Assembly (NCBI GenBank): GCA_021789975.1 | Contig: JAJYIT010000025.1 | Coordinates: 1-64,000, forward strand | DNA from: Bacteroidota bacterium | GTDB taxonomy: Bacteria; Bacteroidota; Ignavibacteria; Kryptoniales; JAKASW01 | DNA length: 64,000 nt | Direction of reading: 5' to 3' | In this document: positions 17,699 to 25,857 of the stretch, piece after piece | Position numbering within the stretch: the stretch's first letter is position 1 | Layout of the letters: each line of letters begins with the position of its first letter | Made by a program: the position numbers and the translations under genes | The notes under the pieces: model-generated | The model's input: only the letters and a program-made list of their open reading frames with translations | Told to the model about the DNA's origin: nothing | Databases searched by the model: none

Positions 17699-19228
17699 AT
17701 GAGTACCGTCACTAAGGTCTCTAGCCGTTACGAGCGAGACAAAGAGCTTTTCCTGCGCTATGCGGCGATAATAGAATCATCGGACGACGCAATAGTCGGA
17801 AAAACTCTTGAGGGCATTATCACGGACTGGAATCCGGGTGCGCAGAGAGTTTTCGGCTACTCCCCGGATGAGGTAATTGGGAAGTCCGTGCTCATATTGT
17901 TCCCGCCGGAACGGATGGAAGAAGAAATGGACATCCTGGGGCGCGTCGCAAAAGGAGAGCGAGTTGAGAACTACGAAACCGTTAGAGTGAGAAAAGATGG
18001 CAAGCGGATAGACATGTCCGTTACGGTTTCGCCTATCAGGGATTCATCCGGCCGAATCGTAGGTGCTTCTAAAATTGCACGCGACATAACTGAGAGTAAA
18101 CTGCTTCATGCCTCAGTGCTTGAAGCCGAACGGCATTTCAGGGAAACGCTGGATCATATGTTGGAAGGCTGCCAGATTATAGGATTCGACTTTCGTTATC
18201 TGTACATCAACGATGCCGCCGCCACGCATGGCCGTCACTCGAAGAAAGCACTTTTAGGTCGGAAGATGATGGAAGCATATCCTGGAATTGAAGAGACCGA
18301 AATGTTCGCCTTTCTCCGGAAATGCATGGAAAACAGAATAGCCCAACGATTAGAAAACCGGTTTGATTATGGCGACGGGACGTTCTCGTGGTTCAATCTC
18401 AGTATGGAGCCCGTACCCGAGGGTACATTCATATTATCGGTGGATATAACGAACGAGAAGAAACTTCAAGTGGAATTGGAAAAACACCGTGATCATTTGC
18501 AGGAAATCGTGAATGAACGCACAGCACAGCTTCAAGAAGCCAATAGAGAACTCGAGTCTTTCTCTTACTCCGTGTCGCATGATCTGAGGGCGCCGCTCCG
18601 CCACATTAACGGCTTTGTAGAACTCCTCCAAAAGAAACTTCCTTCATCCATAGACAAGGAGTGCCTGAGGTATCTTCACGTAATTTCATCTGCTTCCAGC
18701 GAGATGGGACATCTTATCGACAAGCTTCTTGATTTTTCGCGAGTGAATCGCGCAAGCATAAATAAATCGGACGTTGATGTGGGATCGCTTGTCCGACAGG
18801 TGATTGCCTCCTTGGCCGAAGAGGCGCCCGGCAGATCGGTTGATTGGCAGGTCGAAAAGCTGCCGGATGTATATGGCGACCAGGCGATGCTTCGTCAAGT
18901 GTTCATTAATCTTCTTTCGAACGCGCTGAAGTATACCGGCACTCGAACGACGGCAAAAATAAAAGTGAGATCAATCAGCGGTAAAGGTGAAGACATATTC
19001 GTCGTCGAGGACAACGGTGTCGGCTTCGACATGAGATACGTGAGCAAACTGTTCGGAGTCTTCCAGCGGCTTCACAGCAACGATGAATTTGAAGGGACCG
19101 GGATAGGTCTTGCAAATGTGCGACGTATTATAGAAAGACATGGAGGGAGGACCTGGGCGGAAGGGAAGGTAAACGAAGGCGCAAGCTTCTACTTCTCCAT
19201 TCCTCGCTTCATTGAACAAAGAGGTTGA
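17699..19228 (+). CDS. PAS-domain sensor histidine kinase (soluble)
   Basis: 509 residues, no TM segment. PAS domain 1 (about 20-140) carries DAIVGKTLEGIITDWNPGAQ and a closing GASKIARDITE. A second PAS-like domain spans about 145-255. A coiled coil leads into HisKA with the phospho-acceptor His in FSYSVSHDLRAPLRHINGF (about residue 298), then HATPase_c with N box FINLLSNALKYT and G boxes DNGVGFD and GTGIGLANV. The bacteriophytochrome-like HisKA and the overlap with a Rcp1-like single-domain regulator indicate a soluble cytoplasmic two-component pair. The signal is unknown. GAGGA precedes the ATG. Confidence 0.92.
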   Translation: MSTVTKVSSRYERDKELFLRYAAIIESSDDAIVGKTLEGIITDWNPGAQRVFGYSPDEVIGKSVLILFPPERMEEEMDILGRVAKGERVENYETVRVRKDGKRIDMSVTVSPIRDSSGRIVGASKIARDITESKLLHASVLEAERHFRETLDHMLEGCQIIGFDFRYLYINDAAATHGRHSKKALLGRKMMEAYPGIEETEMFAFLRKCMENRIAQRLENRFDYGDGTFSWFNLSMEPVPEGTFILSVDITNEKKLQVELEKHRDHLQEIVNERTAQLQEANRELESFSYSVSHDLRAPLRHINGFVELLQKKLPSSIDKECLRYLHVISSASSEMGHLIDKLLDFSRVNRASINKSDVDVGSLVRQVIASLAEEAPGRSVDWQVEKLPDVYGDQAMLRQVFINLLSNALKYTGTRTTAKIKVRSISGKGEDIFVVEDNGVGFDMRYVSKLFGVFQRLHSNDEFEGTGIGLANVRRIIERHGGRTWAEGKVNEGASFYFSIPRFIEQRG

Positions 19229-19695
19229 TTACGAGGCTCGGACGTATACTACTGGCTGATGATAGTCGAAACGATGTCGAGTTGATGCTGCTCGCGCTGG
19301 GTCACTTCAATCTTGCAAATGAAGTTGACGTTGTGCGGGACGGTGCCGAAGCTGTGGACTATCTCTATCGCGGGGGAAAATACGCGGAGAGAGGGGGCCA
19401 AAATCCCGCGCTGATGCTTCTTGATTTGAAAATGCCGAAAGTGAACGGCATAGAAGTTCTCAGAACGGTTAAGAACGATCCCCTTCTGCAGACAATTCCG
19501 GTGGTAGTCCTCACTTCGTCGCGCGAAGAGAGCGACATGGTTTCGAGTTACGAGCTTGGTGCAAATGCCTTTGTTGTCAAACCGGTGGACTTTCATGAGT
19601 TCATCGAGTCGGTTAAGAACCTCGGTTTCTTCTGGGCCATTGTGAATGAGCCGCCACCCGTATCAAGAAATGGAGGTGAGCAGCTTGAAGGTTGA
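19225..19695 (+). CDS. Single-domain response regulator (Rcp1/CheY-like)
   Basis: 156 residues with a complete receiver: acidic pair ADDSRND, phospho-acceptor Asp in ALMLLDLKMPKVNG (near residue 67), Thr/Ser in VVLTSSREESD and Lys in FVVKPVDF. The insert YLYRGGKYAERGGQNPAL before the acceptor strand is typical of the Rcp1 subgroup that serves phytochrome-like kinases. There is no output domain. The TTG start overlaps the kinase stop codon, so translation is coupled. It probably relays phosphate from the upstream kinase to another protein, possibly the hybrid kinase encoded next. Confidence 0.92.
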   Translation: MITRLGRILLADDSRNDVELMLLALGHFNLANEVDVVRDGAEAVDYLYRGGKYAERGGQNPALMLLDLKMPKVNGIEVLRTVKNDPLLQTIPVVVLTSSREESDMVSSYELGANAFVVKPVDFHEFIESVKNLGFFWAIVNEPPPVSRNGGEQLEG

Positions 19696-22600
19696 TGATG
19701 CCCATGATGTTTCTGATGAACTGAATATCCTCCATCTCGAAGACAATGCATTGGATGCAGAACTTATTCAGTCTCTGTTGAAGAGTGAGGGGGTTAAATG
19801 CAATTCCACGGTTGTCAGTTCACGTAAGGATTTTGAAAGTGCCATCACGAACAGAAAGTTCGACCTAATTCTGTCGGATTTTACACTTCCTTCTTTTGAT
19901 GGCAACTCGGCACTTCAGATCGCGCTCAGACGATGTCCCGATACTCCCTTCATATTTGTGTCAGGTACCATCGGCGAAGAATTGGCTGTTGAAAGTATGC
20001 GCAACGGTGCGACCGACTATGTTTTGAAAACCAGATTGCAAAGGTTGGTCCCTGTGATAAATCGCGCTTTAGGTGAAGCCGAGGAAAGGAGAAAACTTCG
20101 ACAGGCTGAGGCAGAGCGTGAGAAGGCTATTGAAGAACTTAAAGCAAGCGAGGCCAGATTTCGTGGATTACTGGAATTTGCACCCGACCCGACAATCATT
20201 ATAGATGCGAAAGAGAAGATTATTTTTTCAAACCAGCGGACAGAGGAAGTCTTTGGGTATTCGCACGCCGAACTCATAGGAGGCCCGATGAGCCTGCTTA
20301 TACCTGAGCGTTACCGGAAAATGCATGAAGGCCAGGTGGCCGACTATCATGGTTCACCGCACTCCCGACCGATGGGCACTGGGCTGGAGTTATTCGGCCG
20401 TCGGAAAGATGGAACCGAATTTTCTGCCGACATAATGCTTGCCCCACTTAAAGTTGAGAACGAGTTTTCAGTTTTGGCAATCATAAGGGATGTGACGTCG
20501 TCCAAGCTCGCTGCCCGGGCATTGAGAGAGAGCGAAGAGCGCTATCACCAGATGTTCGACTCGAGTCCACTTCCTATGTGGGTATTCGACCCCGATACAC
20601 TAAGATTCCTGGCCGTTAACGATGCTGCGATCAGCCATTACGGTTATGCGCGTAAGGAGTTTATGCAAATGACTGTGCGTGACATAAGACCTGAGGATGA
20701 CGTACCGGCTTTCCTTGACTTCCTTTCGAAGAACCGGAGATTTGACGAAAGGGTAAAGGTCTGGAGACATCGCAAGAAGGATGGGTCCATCATAAATGTG
20801 GAAATCAAATCAAGTACGATCGCCGTGGGAAGTGAAACCGGCGTCCTGATACTGGCTAACGATGTGACCGAACGACAAAAGGCAGCTACCGCGCTTCGCG
20901 AAAGTGAGGAACGACTCAGAACCATATATGAATTATCACCACTCGGTATTCTCAGGCTCGACTCTTCGGGATATTTTCTTCAATGCAACCCGGCAGCCAC
21001 AGTTATTTTCGGATACAGCAGCGATGAATTGACAAAGATGACAGTTGGGCAGCTTACCCATCCTCAGGACGATGCTATCAGCTACAACTTCCTGGCGGAT
21101 CTCGAGGCGAGTATATCCGACCTCGTGGAGTTTGAAAAGCGTTACATAAAAAAAGATGGGAGTGAAATCTGGGCACATTTGACTGCTGCAGCAGTACGGG
21201 ACAGCCAGGGAGCGTTTCTTTACACAGTTACTGTGCTGGAGGACGTAACCGACCGCAAGAACGCCGAGGCTGCTCTCCGCCGGTCTGAGGAACAATATAG
21301 AAGCCTTGTTGAGAGCGCGCGTGATGCCATATTTAGCCTCGCACCGGATGGGGAAATCAAAAGCTTGAACTCTGCATTCAATCTCATAACGGAGTGGGAT
21401 CGGAGCCAATGGATAGGGAAACAATTCCTGAGTCTCCTGCACCCCGCAGACAGAGAAAAAGCCGCTTCGAATTTTCGCCGCGTCATGAGCGATGAACCTG
21501 TCGGTGTGAGTCAGTATAGAATACTTACCAAGTCGGGTAAATACCTGACGGGGGAGTTCAGCACCACAGCTGAAGTAATAGACGGGCGGGCAATCGGAAT
21601 TCTCGGCATTGCGCGCGACGTGTCTGCTCAGAAGAAAATGGAAGAGTACTTCAGGCAGGTCCAGAAAATGGAGAGCCTTGGAACGCTAGCAGGCGGCATA
21701 GCGCACGACTTCAACAATATATTGGGAATCATTCTCGGCTTCGTCGGCTTGATCGAAAGAACCGGTTTGAAAGACGACAGGATGGAGCGGTACACTGACT
21801 CCATCAACGCTGCCACCAACCGTGGAATTGCACTCGTCCGTCAATTACTCACTTTTGCCAGAAAAGAAGATAAATCGTTCGACCACATAAAAATCAATGA
21901 AGTGGTACAGGAGACATTCAAACTGGCTAAGGAGACCTTTCCGAAAAATATCGAAATCAATCTGACGCTTGGCGAAGGCATTCCGATTATTGTTGCTGAC
22001 CAATCCCAGATTCATCAGGCGATATTGAATCTGTGCGTAAACGCCCGCGACGCGATGCTCGATAGAAGTGACGGCAAACCGTCGGGGGGCATACTCGGTA
22101 TAAACACAAGGGTTGTCACGGGAGATGCCGTGAAGACACGCTTCCCGAGGGCAGACTTCATAGAGTATGTTCTGATATCCGTTTCGGACACGGGCGTCGG
22201 AATAGACGAGCCAACGCGAAGCAGGATATTCGAGCCTTTTTTTACAACCAAAGAGCGCGGAAAAGGAACGGGACTGGGACTGGCTACAGTCTACGGAGTA
22301 GTGGAAAGCCACGATGGGTTTATCGACGTATCGAGCCAAGTGGGGATCGGTTCAACGTTTTCAATCTATCTCCCTTCTCGCCCGGTCGTTGAATCGGAAA
22401 CGAAATCTAGTGATCCAACCAATCAAAAGGTACGGGGAGGATCTGAGACGATTATGGTCGTCGAAGACGAAGAGCTGTTGAGGGAACTGCTTGAGAGTGT
22501 GCTTACCGACAATGGATACCGTGTCATCACAGCTGAAGATGGCGAAAAAGCTATCGCAGCTTTTGAGAAGAATAAGGGAAATGTTCAACTCGTTCTCTCT

Positions 22601-22810
22601 GATCTCGGACTTCCGAAACTTGGCGGCTCCGATATGCTGAATGCGCTGAGAAAAATTAACTCCGAGATCAGGGTCCTTTTCGCAAGCGGCTTTGTGGAGT
22701 CACGTGACAAGGAGTGGATGACACAAAACGAAGTGGATGGCTTTATCGCAAAACCCTATCGGATCGCCGAAGTGCTTAAGAAAGTTCGCGAAGTACTCGA
22801 CAGGAAGTAG
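19685..22810 (+). CDS. Hybrid sensor kinase: receiver-PAS(x4)-HisKA-HATPase-receiver
   Basis: About 1041 residues. Order: receiver (NILHLEDNALDAE; acceptor in LILSDFTLPS), four PAS domains each closing with a DVT/DVS signature (IIRDVTSSK, LANDVTERQ, VLEDVTDRK, IARDVSAQK), HisKA with His in LAGGIAHDFNNILG, HATPase_c (DTGVGI, GTGLGLATVYG), and a C-terminal receiver (MVVEDEEL; acceptor in LVLSDLGLPKLGG). No TM, so it is cytoplasmic. I chose TTG at 19685 because GGAGGT lies seven bases upstream; the longer ATG at 19646 lacks a site and overlaps the preceding gene by 50 bases. The three signalling genes form one overlapping operon. The signal is unknown. Confidence 0.9.
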   Translation: MKVDDAHDVSDELNILHLEDNALDAELIQSLLKSEGVKCNSTVVSSRKDFESAITNRKFDLILSDFTLPSFDGNSALQIALRRCPDTPFIFVSGTIGEELAVESMRNGATDYVLKTRLQRLVPVINRALGEAEERRKLRQAEAEREKAIEELKASEARFRGLLEFAPDPTIIIDAKEKIIFSNQRTEEVFGYSHAELIGGPMSLLIPERYRKMHEGQVADYHGSPHSRPMGTGLELFGRRKDGTEFSADIMLAPLKVENEFSVLAIIRDVTSSKLAARALRESEERYHQMFDSSPLPMWVFDPDTLRFLAVNDAAISHYGYARKEFMQMTVRDIRPEDDVPAFLDFLSKNRRFDERVKVWRHRKKDGSIINVEIKSSTIAVGSETGVLILANDVTERQKAATALRESEERLRTIYELSPLGILRLDSSGYFLQCNPAATVIFGYSSDELTKMTVGQLTHPQDDAISYNFLADLEASISDLVEFEKRYIKKDGSEIWAHLTAAAVRDSQGAFLYTVTVLEDVTDRKNAEAALRRSEEQYRSLVESARDAIFSLAPDGEIKSLNSAFNLITEWDRSQWIGKQFLSLLHPADREKAASNFRRVMSDEPVGVSQYRILTKSGKYLTGEFSTTAEVIDGRAIGILGIARDVSAQKKMEEYFRQVQKMESLGTLAGGIAHDFNNILGIILGFVGLIERTGLKDDRMERYTDSINAATNRGIALVRQLLTFARKEDKSFDHIKINEVVQETFKLAKETFPKNIEINLTLGEGIPIIVADQSQIHQAILNLCVNARDAMLDRSDGKPSGGILGINTRVVTGDAVKTRFPRADFIEYVLISVSDTGVGIDEPTRSRIFEPFFTTKERGKGTGLGLATVYGVVESHDGFIDVSSQVGIGSTFSIYLPSRPVVESETKSSDPTNQKVRGGSETIMVVEDEELLRELLESVLTDNGYRVITAEDGEKAIAAFEKNKGNVQLVLSDLGLPKLGGSDMLNALRKINSEIRVLFASGFVESRDKEWMTQNEVDGFIAKPYRIAEVLKKVREVLDRK

Positions 22811-22820
22811 ACTCCAGTCT

Positions 22821-23057
22821 TTACTCGGCGGGTTGCGTAGCCGGGTATTCCGGGTAGTCTCCGGCGTTTTCGACCGAGCAACGTTGTACTATGAACGAGC
22901 CGGGTTGATATCGCTTCTTCGTTTCGTAATAGGCATCTAGTTCCGACTCAAATACCCCGACTACTTCCTGTCCTGCAATTACCACGACTTTGTTTGAGTA
23001 TTTCTTACACAATTCAAATTTATGCTGCTCAAAAAAATCCCATTCGGGTCGAATCAA
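22821..23057 (-). CDS. DUF5678 domain protein
   Basis: 78 residues, almost all of it the DUF5678 pattern: WDFFEQHKFELCKKYSNKVV, then VVGVFESELDAYYETKKRY and PGSFIVQRC. The domain is small, soluble and of unknown function; it is frequent next to retropepsin-like or regulatory genes in several phyla, but no such partner is visible here. TTG start with AGGAG ten bases upstream. It converges with the hybrid kinase gene, leaving 10 nt between the two stop codons. Confidence 0.78.
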   Translation of the reverse strand: MIRPEWDFFEQHKFELCKKYSNKVVVIAGQEVVGVFESELDAYYETKKRYQPGSFIVQRCSVENAGDYPEYPATQPAE

Positions 23058-23441
23058 GTTAATTACACTCCTTTCAATCCTAATATCGGATCGACTAGGG
23101 TTGAAGTAAAGTGATTATGCCTTTCTATTACCCTTTTAGTGAGCCTTCTCACAAGATCATGGTTATGCTGGTAGTTTGATCTTACGGCATTCAGCAATAA
23201 GATCAGATCATTAATGGCTTAGTACTTTTATTTTTGCAATCCGACTCTCAAACGAGAATGTCCTCTTTGTCGGAATCCGCAAGTGATTTGATACCGGAAA
23301 CCCTCTTGCTTTTCGTACTTGCCATGAGCCTTCCTAACTTAAACCCGTTTGCAGGAAAGTCCGGAGGTGCGTGTGCAAATCAAAATCCTTCTGGAGTGAG
23401 ATCTTCTTCCCGCATGACTATTAACCAGGCGCTGCGCAGAA

Positions 23442-23699
23442 GTGCAGGTTCATGCTCGAAAGGTTCGACAAAAGGGGAACAGGATTTCCGTGCTTCTCGA
23501 GTTAAATGTCAAGGGAGGTGGTTATCGGAACGAGCCAAGTCTGTTGGAGGAACTTCTTTCGATTTTGCAGAACGATTCTGAAATAGACAAGTTGATTGCT
23601 GCGGCTCAGCGTTCGATTAAAGAACGAGATGCCTGTGATTTTTGTGATACTGATCCGATGAGATTGAAATCAAAGTTGAATGCTTGTGCCCTGGAGTGA
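23442..23699 (+). CDS. Possible small protein, unrecognised
   Basis: An 85-codon frame. The second half (EPSLLEELLSILQNDSEIDK, then AAAQRSIKERDACDFC) has the look of a helical protein, but the N-terminus is basic and irregular and there is no good ribosome site. It could be a decayed gene or chance. The DNA from 23058 to 23441 before it shows no gene I can support. Confidence 0.25.
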   Translation: MQVHARKVRQKGNRISVLLELNVKGGGYRNEPSLLEELLSILQNDSEIDKLIAAAQRSIKERDACDFCDTDPMRLKSKLNACALE

Positions 23700-23880
23700 G
23701 AATCGACTGACAACCGATTTCTTGGCAGATTGCTCAAGAACCCGTTTTGGCTCTAATACCCGGACAGATTTATAGAGGGAGGTTGCGTAAGTCCTGTGTC
23801 AGGTTGGGGCCGGCCGGGACTGCTCGCGCGTTACCAGGGGTGTGAAGAATATCCCCGCCCGTGTCTTGAAAGAAATGGGT

Positions 23881-23970
23881 TGGTGCCGAGAGCGGGAATC
23901 GAACCCGCACGAGGTGTTAAGCCTCGCTGGATTTTGAGTCCAGTGCGTCTACCAGTTCCGCCATCTCGGC
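23881..23970 (-). tRNA. tRNA-Leu(CAA)
   Basis: The minus strand folds as a class II tRNA: acceptor arms GCCGAGA/TCTCGGC, anticodon stem CTGGA/TCCAG with the 7-nt loop CTCAAAA giving anticodon CAA (codon UUG), a long variable arm (CGAGG...CCTCG) and the T arm GCGGGTTCGATTCCCGC. The terminal CCA is encoded (plus strand TGG at 23881-23883). Confidence 0.95.
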
Positions 23971-24183
23971 GTGCGCATAATATAGCATCTAGCAGCTATT
24001 TCTTAAAGAGCTTTACCGCTTTTCTCACGCACAAATTCATTCAGGCTTCTAATTTTGCACCGTGACACAGCCTGAAGAATCCAGTTCAATGTGGGATCCA
24101 AATCCGGTAGGTCATCCAGCACTAAGGAGGCCCTTAAAATCCGCTAACCTTGTCACCTCGGATGCTTCCAATCAACGAATAAA

Positions 24184-24213
24184 ATCCCACCAATCATTTT
24201 TGTCTGGTGGGAT
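24184..24213 (-). terminator. Rho-independent terminator of the HU gene
   Basis: On the minus strand ATCCCACCA and TGGTGGGAT form a perfect nine-pair stem around a 12-nt loop, followed by TTTATT. It lies 24 nt after the HU stop codon. Confidence 0.85.
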
Positions 24214-24237
24214 ATTGCCGCTATTAAGATCCTGCCT

Positions 24238-24525
24238 TCACTTCTTGCCCAGCACTGCGTCCTTACACGCTTTTGCCACTCTAAATTTCACGACGGTCTT
24301 GGCCGGAATCTGAATTTGCTCACCCGTTGCAGGATTTCTGCCGATGCGTGCTTTTCTGTCTACGAGGACCAGCTTTCCAATCCCCGGGATAGTAAACGAA
24401 TTCTTGGCCTCACGGTATGCTAGGTTTGCCAACTCATCGAGCAACGAAGCCGCAACTTTCTTTTTTAACTCGAATTTCTTGGCCATATAATCCGCTACCT
24501 GGGATTTTGACATCACTTTTCCCAT
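24238..24525 (-). CDS. HU-family DNA-binding protein
   Basis: 95 residues from ATG at 24525 (AAAGGAG five bases upstream; longer in-frame extension upstream lacks a ribosome site and resembles noncoding DNA). The HU fold is clear: helical N-terminus KSQVADYMAKKFELKKK, dimer region, the arm motif GRNPATGEQIQIPAKTVVKF and the tail KACKDAVLGKK. GIGKL and RKARIGRNP are the classical DNA-arm residues. It acts as a homodimeric nucleoid protein. The gene is monocistronic with its own terminator, and the product is probably abundant. Confidence 0.94.
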   Translation of the reverse strand: MGKVMSKSQVADYMAKKFELKKKVAASLLDELANLAYREAKNSFTIPGIGKLVLVDRKARIGRNPATGEQIQIPAKTVVKFRVAKACKDAVLGKK

Positions 24526-25857
24526 GTTTACTCCTTTCGGTTTATGAGTTTTGACAATAATATTAGGAAAATGGAACAATGAATCAACCTCTATCGCATT
24601 TTTTTGTGGACGCCGACCAATTTCCAGGTCCTTGTCCTGTCCCCGCTGTTTCAACGATTATAAGTGCCGGGACTTTTGAATATAGAGCTTCAGGGATGCA
24701 TTTCACGGGGCGGTCGAAAAACTTCTATCAAGACTTGCCTTTCCTGATGTAGTTTTTTGTCCTTCTCCAAGTCGCCACGTGAATCGATGCGCGTTGAATC
24801 GTTCGCTGCTCGCCGCCAAAAATGTCCCTCTCGACTTAAAGTGATACCGTTCACTCTACTGCTGGTCTTGGCTGATTAAGTGACCAAACTCATATTCCCT
24901 GAACGGTCGTAAGCCTTAAATTGCGACCGAAGAACACAGTACACCAGAGCGTCCAGAGTCACGAACAAGAAAGAGAGGAAGGTTTCGACCATGTCGTTTA
25001 ACGCAAACACAGCAAGCGAATCGATCACCGGACAAGTTACAAGCAATAGCATTTTGCGCAATACTCTGGTTGCCTACGCGTTCGGGTTGTCTCTGATAGG
25101 GGTAATCGTTTACTCTCTGGTCATATACGGTCATTGAAATCGGAAACTCAGAAAATCCGCAAACCGGCAGGCGCATTTGGGCAACGAGCTTGCTGAACGT
25201 GGTGTCATGGAAGCACACCGATGAAGATTGGCAGTATGGACGAATTCATTCCGCGAAGGCGCGCTCTCTGAACTGTGATTTGCCAACCGGACGCGATCCG
25301 GTAGCTTTTTGAAATTGGGATTGTTAACGGAACCGGTGCGGGTGCAGCCTTTCACCTTCTAATAGAGCGGCAGGCATCAGGCGGTTTCCTCCTCTTGCAT
25401 AATTGAACCGTAATTGTCCGCAGCGAAGTGGAGCTTTCCCCAATGGGCTCTATCTCCTTGTAAAGTTTCTTAAGTTATGAAATAACCGGTCAGGGGGTTG
25501 TGTCTCAGTTTCAGTCTTGGGAAAGATTCACAAGTACATGTCTGACCGCGAAGCTCGCGGAGAACCCGGAGTATTCTCATTTATTGATTGTGTTTTTGCT
25601 GCCTTCGCGTTCTTGGCGGTTAGTTTTCTATTTTTCGAAAAGATCATCCAAACTGATACACTACCGGCCAGCCTATTCGCAATCAGCAGCATTCATAACT
25701 CTACCCCCCTTCGACCTCAATCCAAATATATTCCGTCAAAGTCGTTCTCACCTATTTCCGGTTGAATAACCCTCTTTGCCGATTTAAATTCTGAATGTAT
25801 TCTTGACGATCTTCAAATTGAAACAGTAACAGATTCGTTCAAAATTCAGGAGCAAAG
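24526..25857. other. Gene-poor region between HU and the glycosidase-like gene
   Basis: About 1.3 kb. Apart from the 48-codon frame at 24991-25137 I see no supported gene. Several 60-100 codon frames overlap each other on both strands and lack ribosome sites. A plus-strand frame at 25517-25765 has one hydrophobic stretch (FSFIDCVFAAFAFLAVSFLFF) but no good start, and its middle contains a cttcgcgttcttggcggtt word similar to common noncoding repeats of related genomes. Confidence 0.45.
24991..25137 (+). CDS. Possible 48-residue single-pass membrane protein
   Basis: ATG preceded by GAGGAAGG eight bases upstream. A polar N-terminus (MSFNANTASESITGQ) is followed by one clear TM (about residues 24-46: TLVAYAFGLSLIGVIVYSL) ending VIYGH. 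The hydrophilic-then-TM layout and ribosome site are what one expects of small inner-membrane proteins. I recognise no family. Overlapping minus-strand frames have no such features. Confidence 0.45.
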   Translation: MSFNANTASESITGQVTSNSILRNTLVAYAFGLSLIGVIVYSLVIYGH

